This document shows, piece after piece, positions 9,559-17,899 of a stretch of DNA of 64,000 nucleotides (position 1 is the stretch's first letter; the number at the start of each line of letters is the position of its first letter). The stretch spans positions 563,001 to 627,000 of the forward strand of contig NZ_JACXXJ020000005.1 of NCBI RefSeq assembly GCF_014926405.1, given 5' to 3'. A model generated the notes under the pieces. That model searched no databases. It was not told where the DNA came from and was given only the letters and a program-made list of their open reading frames with translations. The DNA is from Agrobacterium vitis (GTDB lineage Bacteria > Pseudomonadota > Alphaproteobacteria > Rhizobiales > Rhizobiaceae). The translations under genes and the position numbers were made by a program.

Positions 9559-9882
9559 TCAGCCAAAGCCGAAAAACACAGCCAGCGAACGGGTCACGGA
9601 CAGCATGGCGTCATCATCCAACCGACCGAAGGCGGGGCCAAGCCGCTCCCGCCTGATCGACATGGCTTTGTCCACCATGATCTGTGACGGTTTTTTCAAG
9701 CCATTGGCGGGCGACGGTTGCACGGTCACCCGCAGCAGCGGCGCATCGACGAGCGTGGAGGAGATCAGCAACACGGTTGCGGTGCCGGTTTCAGAGAAAA
9801 AATCCGATTGAATGATGAGGGCAGGGCGCGGCGTACCAAAATCGTCGGGCACGGCGACTGTCACCAGATCGCCCCGCTTCAC
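9559..9882 (-). CDS. MazF/PemK-family toxin (endoribonuclease)
   Basis: A 107-residue protein. The N-terminal KRGDLVTVAVPDDFGTPRPALIIQ is the typical MazF/PemK beta-barrel start (usually RGDI/V...GKPRPALVI), and the C-terminal half carries the family pattern (IMVDKAMSIRRERLG). Such toxins cut mRNA when freed from their antitoxin. Its ATG overlaps the stop of the antitoxin gene by 4 bases, so the pair is coupled with the antitoxin first. Confidence 0.87.
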   Translation of the reverse strand: MKRGDLVTVAVPDDFGTPRPALIIQSDFFSETGTATVLLISSTLVDAPLLRVTVQPSPANGLKKPSQIMVDKAMSIRRERLGPAFGRLDDDAMLSVTRSLAVFFGFG

Positions 9883-10103
9883 TCGGGATACTCGTTATCG
9901 AGATCGACCAGAGCATCATCCATGAAAGCCAGAACATCACCATCAGCCCCATCGACAGCCGCGACCGCCATGGATTGACGATGGCATTCCTCGATAAAAC
10001 CAGGCCGACGCGTATCCGGCACCCAGATTTGCACAGGTCGCAATCCCGCAGCACGCAAGGCATCGCGCCGTTTTTGCACACGGTGATTGACGGGTGTCGG
10101 CAT
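9879..10103 (-). CDS. MazE-like antitoxin (DUF3018 type)
   Basis: A 74-residue protein with N-terminal VQKRRDALRAAGLRPVQIWV, the usual start of the alphaproteobacterial antitoxin MazE family (DUF3018), and an acidic C-terminus (DALVDLDNEYPE) suited to neutralise the toxin. It overlaps the toxin gene by 4 bases. A perfect palindrome 13 bases upstream of its ATG is a likely site for autorepression. Confidence 0.85.
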   Translation of the reverse strand: MPTPVNHRVQKRRDALRAAGLRPVQIWVPDTRRPGFIEECHRQSMAVAAVDGADGDVLAFMDDALVDLDNEYPE

Positions 10104-10115
10104 GAGGGGTCCTTT

Positions 10116-10129
10116 CGTTACATGTAACG
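10116..10129 (-). promoter_or_regulatory. Palindromic operator of the mazEF-like pair
   Basis: A perfect 14-bp palindrome, cgttacatgtaacg, centred 19-20 bases upstream of the antitoxin ATG. Type II toxin-antitoxin pairs are normally autorepressed through such sites. The binding itself is inference. Confidence 0.6.
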
Positions 10130-10216
10130 TAGGGGATTATGAGTGTTTGTCAAGTTTGTGAATTGGAGCGACTTAAACAAACCAGCCGCGATCATTCGCC
10201 ATGCGTTCGACTATTC

Positions 10217-10684
10217 TCATCTTAATGGCAATTCGAAGCTCTGTTTCAGTGTCTCCATCGGCACGTCAGTTTTCACGCTGAGGACGCTTGGTATTCGGGT
10301 GAGGTGGTCGGCCTGGAAGCGCCAATAGCTGTGTAGATCGGCGGTGACGATGCGCAGAATGGCGTCGCATTCGCCTGTCGTCAGATAGCATTCGATAACT
10401 TCCGGAAATTTCCTGATCGCCTCCGCAAATTGCAGAGTGAGCTGCGCGTCCTGTGTCTTGAACCACACCCGCGCAAACACAGTCAGCCCGGCACCAACCT
10501 TTGCCGGGTTCAGCACCGCAACATAGCGGTCGATAATACCCGCCTCTTCCAGCAATCGCACGCGCCGCAGGCAGGGAGAAGGAGACAGCCCGACCTGCTG
10601 GGCCAGATCGACATTGGAAATACGTCCGTTTTTTTGAAGTGCCCGCAAAATGCGGCGATCTATATCGTCCAAAGTGTGAGACAT
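10217..10684 (-). CDS. Lrp/AsnC-family transcriptional regulator
   Basis: A 155-residue regulator. The N-terminal helix-turn-helix domain has LDDIDRRILRALQKNGR and LAQQVGLSPSPCLRRVRLLE; the C-terminal RAM domain (about 65-150) has VIECYLTTGECDAILRIV. These proteins sense amino acids. It is divergent from the argininosuccinate synthase gene across 126 bp, so control of that gene is likely, with an arginine-related ligand as the simplest guess. Confidence 0.92.
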   Translation of the reverse strand: MSHTLDDIDRRILRALQKNGRISNVDLAQQVGLSPSPCLRRVRLLEEAGIIDRYVAVLNPAKVGAGLTVFARVWFKTQDAQLTLQFAEAIRKFPEVIECYLTTGECDAILRIVTADLHSYWRFQADHLTRIPSVLSVKTDVPMETLKQSFELPLR

Positions 10685-10810
10685 TTTCTATCTTCCAGTC
10701 GTATGATATTGAAATTATATGCCAATATATTGGATTCTGATAGTCTTTTCGCAACCTCATTGCGCGGGGATTGACCTATTCTTTCAGTTATCAATCTGGA
10801 GACTGGAACG
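10685..10810. promoter_or_regulatory. Divergent promoter region, Lrp gene / argG
   Basis: A 126-bp AT-rich spacer between two divergent starts. It must hold both promoters and probably an Lrp operator. CTGGAGACTGG before the argG ATG supplies its ribosome binding site. No clean dyad was fixed by eye. Confidence 0.5.
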
Positions 10811-12040
10811 ATGGCAAGGGAAATCAAAAAACTGGTACTGGCTTATTCCGGCGGCCTGGATACGTCCGTGGTCCTGAAATGGCTACAGGTGACCTATGGC
10901 TGCGAGATCATCACCTTTACCGCTGATCTTGGGCAGGGCGAAGAGCTTGAACCGGCGCGTCAGAATGCGCAAAGGCTGGGCATTGAAGATATTCGCATTG
11001 TGGATCTTCGAGAAGAATTCGTTCGCGATTTCGTCTTCCCGATGATGCGCGCCAATGCGCTCTATGAAGGCCAGTATCTTCTGGGCAGTTCGATTGCCCG
11101 GCCTTTGATCGCCAAACATCTCATCAGCATTGCTCAGGACGTCGGGGCTGATGCCATTGCCCATGGCGCGACCGGCAAGGGCAACGATCAGGTCCGGTTC
11201 GAACTGGCCGCCAATGCACTTGATCCGTCAATCAGTGTCATCGCTCCTTGGCGCGTTTGGAGTATCCAGTCACGCACGCAATTGATTGAATACGCGCAGA
11301 CGCATCAGATTACGATCCCTCACGACAAGCTCGGAGAGGCGCCTTTCTCCACCGATGCGAACCTGCTGCACACCTCCACCGAAGGCAAGGCTTTGGAAGA
11401 TCCGTCCGTGGTTGCTCCCGCTCATGTCTATCAGCGGACGGTTGATCCTATTCATGCTCCCGATGTGCCTGACATCATCACAATCGGCTTTGAAAAGGGT
11501 GATGCCATCTCTCTAAACGGCGAGAATTTATCTCCAGCCGCCTTACTGACGAAATTAAACAGTTTGGGTGGGCGGCATGGAATTGGCAGGCTCGATCTTG
11601 TTGAAAATCGCTTCATCGGCATGAAATCCCGTGGGATCTACGAGACGCCAGGTGGCACGATCTTGCTTGCTGCGCATCGCGGCATCGAGTCCATCACGCT
11701 TGACCGGGCAGCGGCACATTTGAAGGATGAGATCATGCCCCGGTATGCCGAACTGGTTTACAATGGCTTCTGGTTTGCGCCGGAACGGGAGATGTTGCAG
11801 GCCTTGATCGACCGAAGCCAGGATTATGTTGCCGGGGAGGTGACAGTGAGCCTCTACAAAGGTCAGGCGCGCGTCATCGCCCGCACGTCACCCTATTCCC
11901 TCTATTCAATGGATCTGGTGACCTTTGAAGAGGGATCGGGCAGCTACGATCACCATGATGCCGAAGGCTTTATCCGGTTGAACGGACTACGCTTGAAAAG
12001 TTGGGGTGCGCGCAACAGAAGCGTTATGCGGTCGAAATGA
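10811..12040 (+). CDS. argG: Argininosuccinate synthase
   Basis: A 409-residue enzyme that joins citrulline and aspartate with ATP in the penultimate step of arginine synthesis. The P-loop [16 protein letters not shown] is at 10-25. [14 protein letters not shown] and APWRVW lie in the expected places, and length matches the family. The tail ([13 protein letters not shown]) is less conserved. The divergent Lrp regulator and the absence of other arg genes suggest it could be a second, inducible copy rather than the housekeeping gene. That is inference, as the rest of the genome is not seen. Confidence 0.93.
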   Translation: MAREIKKLVLAYSGGLDTSVVLKWLQVTYGCEIITFTADLGQGEELEPARQNAQRLGIEDIRIVDLREEFVRDFVFPMMRANALYEGQYLLGSSIARPLIAKHLISIAQDVGADAIAHGATGKGNDQVRFELAANALDPSISVIAPWRVWSIQSRTQLIEYAQTHQITIPHDKLGEAPFSTDANLLHTSTEGKALEDPSVVAPAHVYQRTVDPIHAPDVPDIITIGFEKGDAISLNGENLSPAALLTKLNSLGGRHGIGRLDLVENRFIGMKSRGIYETPGGTILLAAHRGIESITLDRAAAHLKDEIMPRYAELVYNGFWFAPEREMLQALIDRSQDYVAGEVTVSLYKGQARVIARTSPYSLYSMDLVTFEEGSGSYDHHDAEGFIRLNGLRLKSWGARNRSVMRSK

Positions 12041-12084
12041 GGTTTGCGCCAATCGCAGGTGTATCCTGTGGTGAAAGATCGCGT

Positions 12085-12205
12085 CCTCTTCCGTCACCCT
12101 TGGGCTTGTCCCAAGGGTCTGCTGCCGCCAGCCCATGGTTGACTCTACAGGATACCCCACTGTGGTTAGATGCCCGGCACAGGGCCGAGCATGACGAAGA
12201 CGCGC
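12085..12205. repeat. Rhizobiaceae-type interspersed palindromic repeat
   Basis: The segment holds a 9-bp hairpin (12096-12104 with 12110-12118, acccttggg / cccaagggt) and a downstream part reading gatgcccggcacagggccga. From memory both resemble the common intergenic repeat of Rhizobium and Agrobacterium genomes. It is non-coding; open frames through it are not believed. Confidence 0.5.
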
Positions 12206-12232
12206 AATGACGCGTTATCAAAATATCAAAAA

Positions 12233-12258
12233 CCGCCCGCAACATCAGTTGCGAGCGG
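12233..12258 (-). terminator. Intrinsic terminator of the NMT1-type ABC operon
   Basis: Read on the minus strand, an 11-bp stem with one mismatch and a 4-nt loop (12233-12243 with 12248-12258) is followed by TTTTTGAT. It lies about 37 bases beyond the permease stop and has the form of a Rho-independent terminator. Confidence 0.75.
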
Positions 12259-12294
12259 CTTTCCAGGAGGAGTATTTGCTTTCGTAAACTCACC

Positions 12295-13182
12295 TCAATG
12301 CGTGTCGAGGCTCTGCTGCGGGCGCCATTTGGCCAGGCGGTTTTCGATCAGCGTCATCACATATTCGGCGGCGAGTGTGATGATCATGACGAGGACGATG
12401 GCGGCGAACATGCCGGCGGCGTCGAAGGTGCCTTTGGCAATCGAGATCAGCTGGCCGATGCCGTAGCGGGCGCCGACGAATTCGCCGACGATGGCACCGA
12501 TGATAGCAAAGCCGAAGGAGACGTGCAGGCTGGCGAAGATCCAGCTCATCGCCGAGGGCACGATCACCGCCTTGGTTACCTGCCAGTCATTGGCGCCGAG
12601 AATGCGGGCATTGGCGATCATGTCCTGGTCGGCTTCGCGCACGCCCTGGAAGGCATTGGCGAACACCACGAAGAACACCATGATGAAGGCCAGCGCCACT
12701 TTGGAGGCAAGGCCGAGGCCCATGATCATGATGAAGATTGGCGCCAGAACCACGCGGGGAATGGAGTTGATCGCCTTGATATAGACGGAGAAAATGTCGG
12801 ACAGCAGCTTGTTGCGGCCAAGGCCGATACCAACCACCACACCGGCGATCGAGCCGGAGAAGAAGCCGATCAGCGCCTCTTCCATGGTAATGCCGAGATT
12901 GTACCAGAGCGACCCTTCCGTGGTGCCATTGACGGCCCAGTCATAGATCCGCTCCACCACCGCATAGGGGCTGGCATAGAAGAACGGGTCAATCCAGGTC
13001 TGGTCTGATGCCACTTGCCACAGCGTCAACACGCCAACCAGAATGGCGAGCTGCCAGAACAGCACGATCTGCTTGCGGCGTTTGACGGATTTTAGTGCCG
13101 CGGCCTCGATTTCCTTGTCCGATGTGCCAGCGCGAAAGGTGGCCGTAGGGGTGGCCGGGCTTTGCATAGTAATATCTGCCAT
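12295..13182 (-). CDS. ABC transporter permease, SsuC/TauC/NrtB family
   Basis: A 295-residue inner-membrane permease. Several hydrophobic segments are visible, the first at about 38-58, and the coupling-loop region reads ANARILGANDWQVTKAVIVPSAMSWI, the EAA-type motif of this family. An upstream GTG or ATG in frame would add 42 residues of arginine-rich sequence, but AGGAGG sits 8 bases before the ATG at 13182, so that start is chosen. It is the last gene of the three-gene transporter operon. Confidence 0.88.
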   Translation of the reverse strand: MADITMQSPATPTATFRAGTSDKEIEAAALKSVKRRKQIVLFWQLAILVGVLTLWQVASDQTWIDPFFYASPYAVVERIYDWAVNGTTEGSLWYNLGITMEEALIGFFSGSIAGVVVGIGLGRNKLLSDIFSVYIKAINSIPRVVLAPIFIMIMGLGLASKVALAFIMVFFVVFANAFQGVREADQDMIANARILGANDWQVTKAVIVPSAMSWIFASLHVSFGFAIIGAIVGEFVGARYGIGQLISIAKGTFDAAGMFAAIVLVMIITLAAEYVMTLIENRLAKWRPQQSLDTH

Positions 13183-13195
13183 AATTCTATCCTCC

Positions 13196-14014
13196 TCAGG
13201 CGGCTTCGCTGGCGCGGCGGTAGCTGGTTTCGACTTCCTGGCGCATGTCTTCCCAGATCGTCTTGCAATATTCGACGAATTCCGGCTCGTAGCGGATCTC
13301 GGAGACAACGCGCGGGCGCGGCAGCGCGATGGGGTAGACGGATTTGACCGTGGCCGGACCGGCGGTCAGCACATAGACCTTGTCGGCCAGCGCCACGGCT
13401 TCTTCCAAATCGTGGGTGACGAAAATCACCGAGGCCTTGCGCTCGGCCCAAAGCTTCAGCAATTCTTCATGCATCACGGTGCGGGTCTGCACGTCCAGCG
13501 CCGAGAACGGCTCGTCCATCAGCAGGATTTCCGGCTCGTTGATGAAGGTTTGGGCCAGGGCCACGCGCTTCCTCATGCCGCCCGACAGCTGGTGGGGATA
13601 GTGATGCAGAAACTTGCCAAGGCCGACGCGGGCCAGCCAGTCTTTCGCCAGCTTTTCTGCTTCGGTTTTGGATTTGCCGCGAAACAGCGGGCCAGCCATG
13701 ACATTATCGATGACGTTCTTCCACGGAAACAGCGCATCCTTCTGGAAGGCGAAGCCGACGCGCGGGTCGATGCCGTTGACCGGCCCGCCCATCAGCCGCA
13801 CTTCGCCAGCGCTGGGCTTGGCAAGGCCGGTGACGAGGTTGAGCGTGGTGGATTTGCCGCAGCCGGTCGGGCCGACGACGGCGACGAATTCGCCGCGCTC
13901 CACCGCCATATTGAAATCTTTCAGCGCGGTCAGCGTCTTGCCGGTGGGGGAGACGAAACGGCGCGTCACATTGATGAGTTCGATAGCCGGGGTCCGGCTC
14001 TGATCTTTGGCCAT
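13196..14014 (-). CDS. ABC transporter ATP-binding protein, NitT/TauT family
   Basis: A 272-residue ATPase that powers the adjacent permease. Walker A is GPTGCGKST near 48-56, the Q-loop follows in VGFAFQKDALFPW, the signature is LSGGMRKR, Walker B plus D-loop is ILLMDEPFSALD, and the switch histidine is in VTHDLEEAV. It lies 13 bases upstream of the permease start. Confidence 0.92.
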   Translation of the reverse strand: MAKDQSRTPAIELINVTRRFVSPTGKTLTALKDFNMAVERGEFVAVVGPTGCGKSTTLNLVTGLAKPSAGEVRLMGGPVNGIDPRVGFAFQKDALFPWKNVIDNVMAGPLFRGKSKTEAEKLAKDWLARVGLGKFLHHYPHQLSGGMRKRVALAQTFINEPEILLMDEPFSALDVQTRTVMHEELLKLWAERKASVIFVTHDLEEAVALADKVYVLTAGPATVKSVYPIALPRPRVVSEIRYEPEFVEYCKTIWEDMRQEVETSYRRASEAA

Positions 14015-14107
14015 GGGACATCCTTCCGGCGAGCGTCAGGCCCGCAGAGTGTGATCGTTAAAGGAGAGGGAAGGGCCGCCCGGCCAAGTGACTGGCGACC
14101 CTGAAAA

Positions 14108-15127
14108 TCAGAACTTGGCGTTCTTGACGAATTCGGTCGTGTAGGTCTTGGACAGGTCGATCTTCTTGCCCTTGACGTTCTTGGAAAATTCCGAGAGCAC
14201 GGCCAATACGGTCGGCGGGCCATCTTCCGGCATTACGCCATCGGGGGTGAACATGCCCTTGCCGGCTTCGAGAGCCTTGATATAGCCCTCCTTGTCGCCA
14301 ACGTAGAAATCCTTCGGCATCTTTTCGGCGATTTCGGCCGCCGAATGGGTGTTGATGAATTTCAGCGTCTTTACGAAGGCGTTGGCAAGCTTCTGCACGT
14401 CTTCCTTATGTTCCTTGACCCAGGCGGTTTCCATGTAGAGCGAGGCGGCCGGATAGGTGCCGCCCAGTGCTTCGCGGGTCTTGTCCACGGTGCGCAGATC
14501 GACCAGAATCGAGGCTTCGCCGGTCTTCACCATGCGCGAAATCGTCGGCTCCGTTGTCATGCCGCCCTGGATGCTGGCCTGCTGCATGGCGGCAATGAAT
14601 GTGCCGCCCGCGCCAACCGGAATGGTGACGATCTCGCCTGGCTTCAAGCCTGCCTTGGAGGCCATGTAGAGGGTGAGGAAATTGGTGGAAGAGCCAAGCC
14701 CGGTCACACCCAGCGTCTTGCCCTTGAAATCGGCAAAGCTCTTGATTTCGGGGTTCTTGGTCGAGACCAGCTGGACTTCGCCCGGTGCCTGGCTGAATTG
14801 TACGACGGATTCAACGAACTTGCCCTTGGCTTGCAGATCGACGCAATGGTCGTAGAAACCGACCACGCCGTGCACGGCACCAGCCAGAAGCTGGTTTTCC
14901 GCATCGACGCCAGCCGCTTCGTTCAGAAGCTCGACATCAAGACCTTCTTCCTTGAAATAGCCAAGGCTCTCGGTCAGCTTGGCGGGCAGATAGATCTGCT
15001 TTTCAAAACCACCAACCATAATGGTGATCTTTTCGGCAGCCTGCGACAGCGCGGTACTGGCCGTCAGGCTGGCGGCAGCGAGTGCGCACAGGGAAAGGGC
15101 GCGGAAAAATTGGCGTGTGGAACGCAT
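14108..15127 (-). CDS. ABC transporter substrate-binding protein, NMT1/THI5-like
   Basis: A 339-residue periplasmic protein. A signal peptide covers about residues 1-30 (FFRALSLCALAAASLTASTALSQA). The mature part has the NMT1/SsuA-like pattern: YLPAKLTESLGYFKEEGLDVEL, GAVHGVVGFYDHC and TLGVTGLGSSTNFLTLYMASKAG. The family includes pyrimidine, sulfonate, nitrate and purine-related transporters. The position between guanine deaminase and the other transporter genes suggests a purine or purine breakdown product as ligand, which is inference. AGGAGG lies 10-15 bases upstream. Confidence 0.88.
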   Translation of the reverse strand: MRSTRQFFRALSLCALAAASLTASTALSQAAEKITIMVGGFEKQIYLPAKLTESLGYFKEEGLDVELLNEAAGVDAENQLLAGAVHGVVGFYDHCVDLQAKGKFVESVVQFSQAPGEVQLVSTKNPEIKSFADFKGKTLGVTGLGSSTNFLTLYMASKAGLKPGEIVTIPVGAGGTFIAAMQQASIQGGMTTEPTISRMVKTGEASILVDLRTVDKTREALGGTYPAASLYMETAWVKEHKEDVQKLANAFVKTLKFINTHSAAEIAEKMPKDFYVGDKEGYIKALEAGKGMFTPDGVMPEDGPPTVLAVLSEFSKNVKGKKIDLSKTYTTEFVKNAKF

Positions 15128-15151
15128 GGATATTATCCTCCTCTGGGTCAG

Positions 15152-15190
15152 TCCCGTGGCGCGCTCCCCGGCGCGTCTCCTCCACGGGAT
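15152..15190 (-). promoter_or_regulatory. Structured 5' leader of the NMT1 transporter mRNA
   Basis: On the minus strand, about 25 bases before the start codon, an 8-bp outer stem (tcccgtgg / ccacggga) encloses an asymmetric 6-nt bulge (aggaga) and a 5-bp inner stem (cgcgc / gcgcg). The element lies just before the ribosome binding site of the first transporter gene. Alphaproteobacterial NMT1-domain genes are known to carry the 'NMT1 motif' xanthine riboswitch. Whether this fold matches that consensus could not be settled by eye. Confidence 0.4.
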
Positions 15191-15255
15191 GGTGGAGCGT
15201 TTGTAGCAGCGCTAGCTTTCAGTCAGCTTTCAGAGGCGAAAAAATCAACGGATTG

Positions 15256-16563
15256 TTAAATCCGCGGTTTCGACGCCACGCCCGCCACATAGGTTTCCAC
15301 CACCACCCGGTCGTCGCCCAGCGTCTGCATCAGGAACAGTTCTTCGGTCAGCGAGGTCACGGCTTCCATTTTCAGCGCCATGGCCGGGGTGGCATGGGCG
15401 TTGAGCACCACCAGATCGGCCTCGGTGCCGGGGTCTAGCGTGCCAATCTTGTCGGAGAGCGACAGGGCCTCAGCATTGCCGAGCGTCATATGGTAGAAAC
15501 TGTCCAGCGGGTTCAGCCGCTCGCCCAGCAATTGCTGGATCTTGTAGGCCTCATCCAGAGTGCGCAGCATGGAATAGCTGGTGCCGCCGCCGATATCGGT
15601 GGCAAGGGCAACGCGCACCGGCTTGTTCCGGCGCTGAATGGCTTTCAGCGGAAACAGGCCGGAGCCGAGGAACAGGTTTGACGTTGGGCAATGCACCGCG
15701 ACAGAGCCTGACTCTGCGAGAGCGTCCGCCTCACGCTCCGAGAGATGGATGGCGTGACCGAACAGGGTTTTACGCCCGAGCAGGCCGTAGCGGGCATAGA
15801 TATCCGTATAGTCAGTTGACTCAGGGTAAAGGCTGGCGGTGAACTCGATTTCCTCGCGGTTCTCGGAGAGATGCGTTTGGATATGCAGATCCGGGAATTC
15901 ATGGGCCAGCGCCTGAGTGCGCTCCATCTGCTGCGGTGTCGAGGTGATGGCAAAGCGCGGGGTGATGGCAACAAGGTTGCGTCCGCGACCGTGCCAGCTT
16001 TCAATCAGTTCCTTGGTCTCGTCATAGCCGCTCTGTGGCGTGTCCAGCAGGCCCTGTGGCGCATTGCGGTCCATCATCACCTTGCCGGCGATCATCCGTG
16101 TGCCGCGACGGGCGCTCTCGGCAAAGAAGGCATCCGCCGAGGTTTTATGCACCGAGCAATAGGCCACCGCCGTCGTCGTGCCCTGGCGCAGGAACTCATC
16201 GAAGAAATGCGTGGCGATCCGCGCTGCATGCGCAGTTTCAACGAAGCGGCATTCCTCGGGGAAGGTATAGGTGTTCAGCCATTCCAGCAGGTTGGCGGCG
16301 TAGGAGCCGATCACCTGCATTTGCGGAAAATGTACATGGCAGTCGATAAAACCGGGCAGGATCAGATGCGGGCGGTGGTCAATCTCCACGGTCTGCGCGT
16401 CGGCCTCTGCCTTGACACTGTCATAGGCGCCGGAGGCGAGGATCAGGCCGTTTTCCACCAGAACGGCGCCATCGCTTTCATAGAGGTAGCTGGCGGTATC
16501 GGTGATGTCGCGGGGCTGGCTGCGGAAGGAGAGCAGGCGTCCACGGATCAGGGTCTTTGTCAT
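15256..16563 (-). CDS. guaD: Guanine deaminase
   Basis: A 435-residue amidohydrolase that converts guanine to xanthine. Zinc ligands are visible: CHVHFPQ near 75, QTHLSEN near 235, HAIHLSE near 272 and ALATDIGGGTSYSML near 325, a typical guanine deaminase pattern. Its ATG overlaps the stop of puuD (TAATG), so the two are coupled: PuuD first, GuaD second. Its product feeds xanthine dehydrogenase encoded 5 kb away on the same strand. Confidence 0.93.
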   Translation of the reverse strand: MTKTLIRGRLLSFRSQPRDITDTASYLYESDGAVLVENGLILASGAYDSVKAEADAQTVEIDHRPHLILPGFIDCHVHFPQMQVIGSYAANLLEWLNTYTFPEECRFVETAHAARIATHFFDEFLRQGTTTAVAYCSVHKTSADAFFAESARRGTRMIAGKVMMDRNAPQGLLDTPQSGYDETKELIESWHGRGRNLVAITPRFAITSTPQQMERTQALAHEFPDLHIQTHLSENREEIEFTASLYPESTDYTDIYARYGLLGRKTLFGHAIHLSEREADALAESGSVAVHCPTSNLFLGSGLFPLKAIQRRNKPVRVALATDIGGGTSYSMLRTLDEAYKIQQLLGERLNPLDSFYHMTLGNAEALSLSDKIGTLDPGTEADLVVLNAHATPAMALKMEAVTSLTEELFLMQTLGDDRVVVETYVAGVASKPRI

Positions 16564-17795
16564 TACGGGCTTTTGCCTTTCACAGCACTTTCATACCAGG
16601 CGACCAGCAGGGCGCGTTCCTGAGGGGTGACCTCCGAAACATTGCCGGGCGGCATGGCGTGGCTTCGTCCGGCCTGGATATAGATCTCCCGGGCATGCGC
16701 GGCAATCTCGGCATCGGTTTCGAATTTGACGTTCTTGGGCGCAAATGTCAGCCCGTCCCAGACCGGTTCCGCCGCATGGCACATGGAACAGCGCGCCTGG
16801 ACGATATCGCGTGCCGTGCCAAAATGCGCGTCGGCCAGGAACTGCTGCTGCATGGGCGACAGTGCGGCATGCTCGCCTGAACCAGGTTTCTGCACGGTGG
16901 AAAGCCACATGATGATAATGAAGATCACCGTGGTCAGCATCCAGGTCCAGATCGGGCGGCCTTTGCGGGCGTGGGTGGTATTGAACCAGTGGCGGATGGT
17001 GACGCCCATCAGGAAGACCAGCGCGGCAATGATCCAATTATAGGCGGTGGCAAAGGCCAGCGGATAATGGTTGGACAGCATGAAAAACACGACGGGCAAT
17101 GTCAGGTAATTGTTGTGCAGCGAGCGCTGCTTGGCAATCATGCCGTATTTCGGATCGGGTTTACGCCCCGCAATCAGATCGGCCACCACGACGCGCTGGT
17201 TGGGCATGATGATGAAGAACACATTGGCGGTCATGATCGTCGCGGTAAACGCGCCCAGATGCAGAAAGGCGGCACGCCCGGTAAACACCTGCGTATAGCC
17301 CCAGGCCATCGCGACCAGCAGGATATAGAGCAGGACCATCAGGCCCCAGGTATTCTTGCCGATCGGGGATTTGCACAACAGGTCGTAACAGATCCAGCCG
17401 ATGGCAAGCGAAGCCATCGACAGGCCGATGGCCTGCGGCTGGGTGAGGTTGAGCACGCTGCGGTCGATCAAAAACAGATCGGCACCGCCGTAATAGACTA
17501 CGCAGAGCATGGCAAAGCCGGAGAGCCATGTGGCATAGCTTTCCCATTTGAACCAGGTCAGATGCTGCGGCATCGAGGCGGGTGCCACCAGATATTTCTG
17601 CACGTGGTAAAAACCGCCGCCATGCACCTGCCATTCCTCGCCATAGACGCCCTCCGGCATGCCTGGGCGTTTGACGAGACCCAGATCCAGCGCGATGAAA
17701 TAGAAGGAAGAACCGATCCATGCGATGGCGGTGACGACATGCAGCCAGCGGACCGCAAAAGCCAGCCATTCCCAGGCGATGGCGAATTCATACAT
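16563..17795 (-). CDS. puuD: Membrane-bound urate oxidase with C-terminal cytochrome c (PuuD)
   Basis: A 410-residue protein that oxidises urate to 5-hydroxyisourate, passing electrons to a cytochrome. The N-terminal part has several membrane helices of the urate oxidase type (DUF989; WEWLAFAVRWLHVVTAIAWIG). The C-terminal 90 residues are a cytochrome c domain with the haem site CSMCH and axial Met candidates in HAMPPGNVSE. A longer frame to 18029 exists, but AGAGG lies just before ATG 17795 and the family starts at MYEFAIAWEW. It replaces soluble uricase and acts just before UraH. Confidence 0.93.
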   Translation of the reverse strand: MYEFAIAWEWLAFAVRWLHVVTAIAWIGSSFYFIALDLGLVKRPGMPEGVYGEEWQVHGGGFYHVQKYLVAPASMPQHLTWFKWESYATWLSGFAMLCVVYYGGADLFLIDRSVLNLTQPQAIGLSMASLAIGWICYDLLCKSPIGKNTWGLMVLLYILLVAMAWGYTQVFTGRAAFLHLGAFTATIMTANVFFIIMPNQRVVVADLIAGRKPDPKYGMIAKQRSLHNNYLTLPVVFFMLSNHYPLAFATAYNWIIAALVFLMGVTIRHWFNTTHARKGRPIWTWMLTTVIFIIIMWLSTVQKPGSGEHAALSPMQQQFLADAHFGTARDIVQARCSMCHAAEPVWDGLTFAPKNVKFETDAEIAAHAREIYIQAGRSHAMPPGNVSEVTPQERALLVAWYESAVKGKSP

Positions 17796-17899
17796 GGTTG
17801 ACCTCTTTGACTCTCCCGACCTGAGACATTGCAAAATACTGGCGGCCAAGGGAAGGGCACATTTTCGCAGATGTGCAAAAATATGTGCATGCGTATGTT

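Noticed and set aside
10811..12040. Frameshift near the argG C-terminus
   Set aside because: The conserved part runs through and only the last residues differ; length is normal.
15128..15255. TPP riboswitch before the NMT1/THI5-like gene
   Set aside because: The conserved CUGAGA and ACC...GGAUAAUGC elements are not present.
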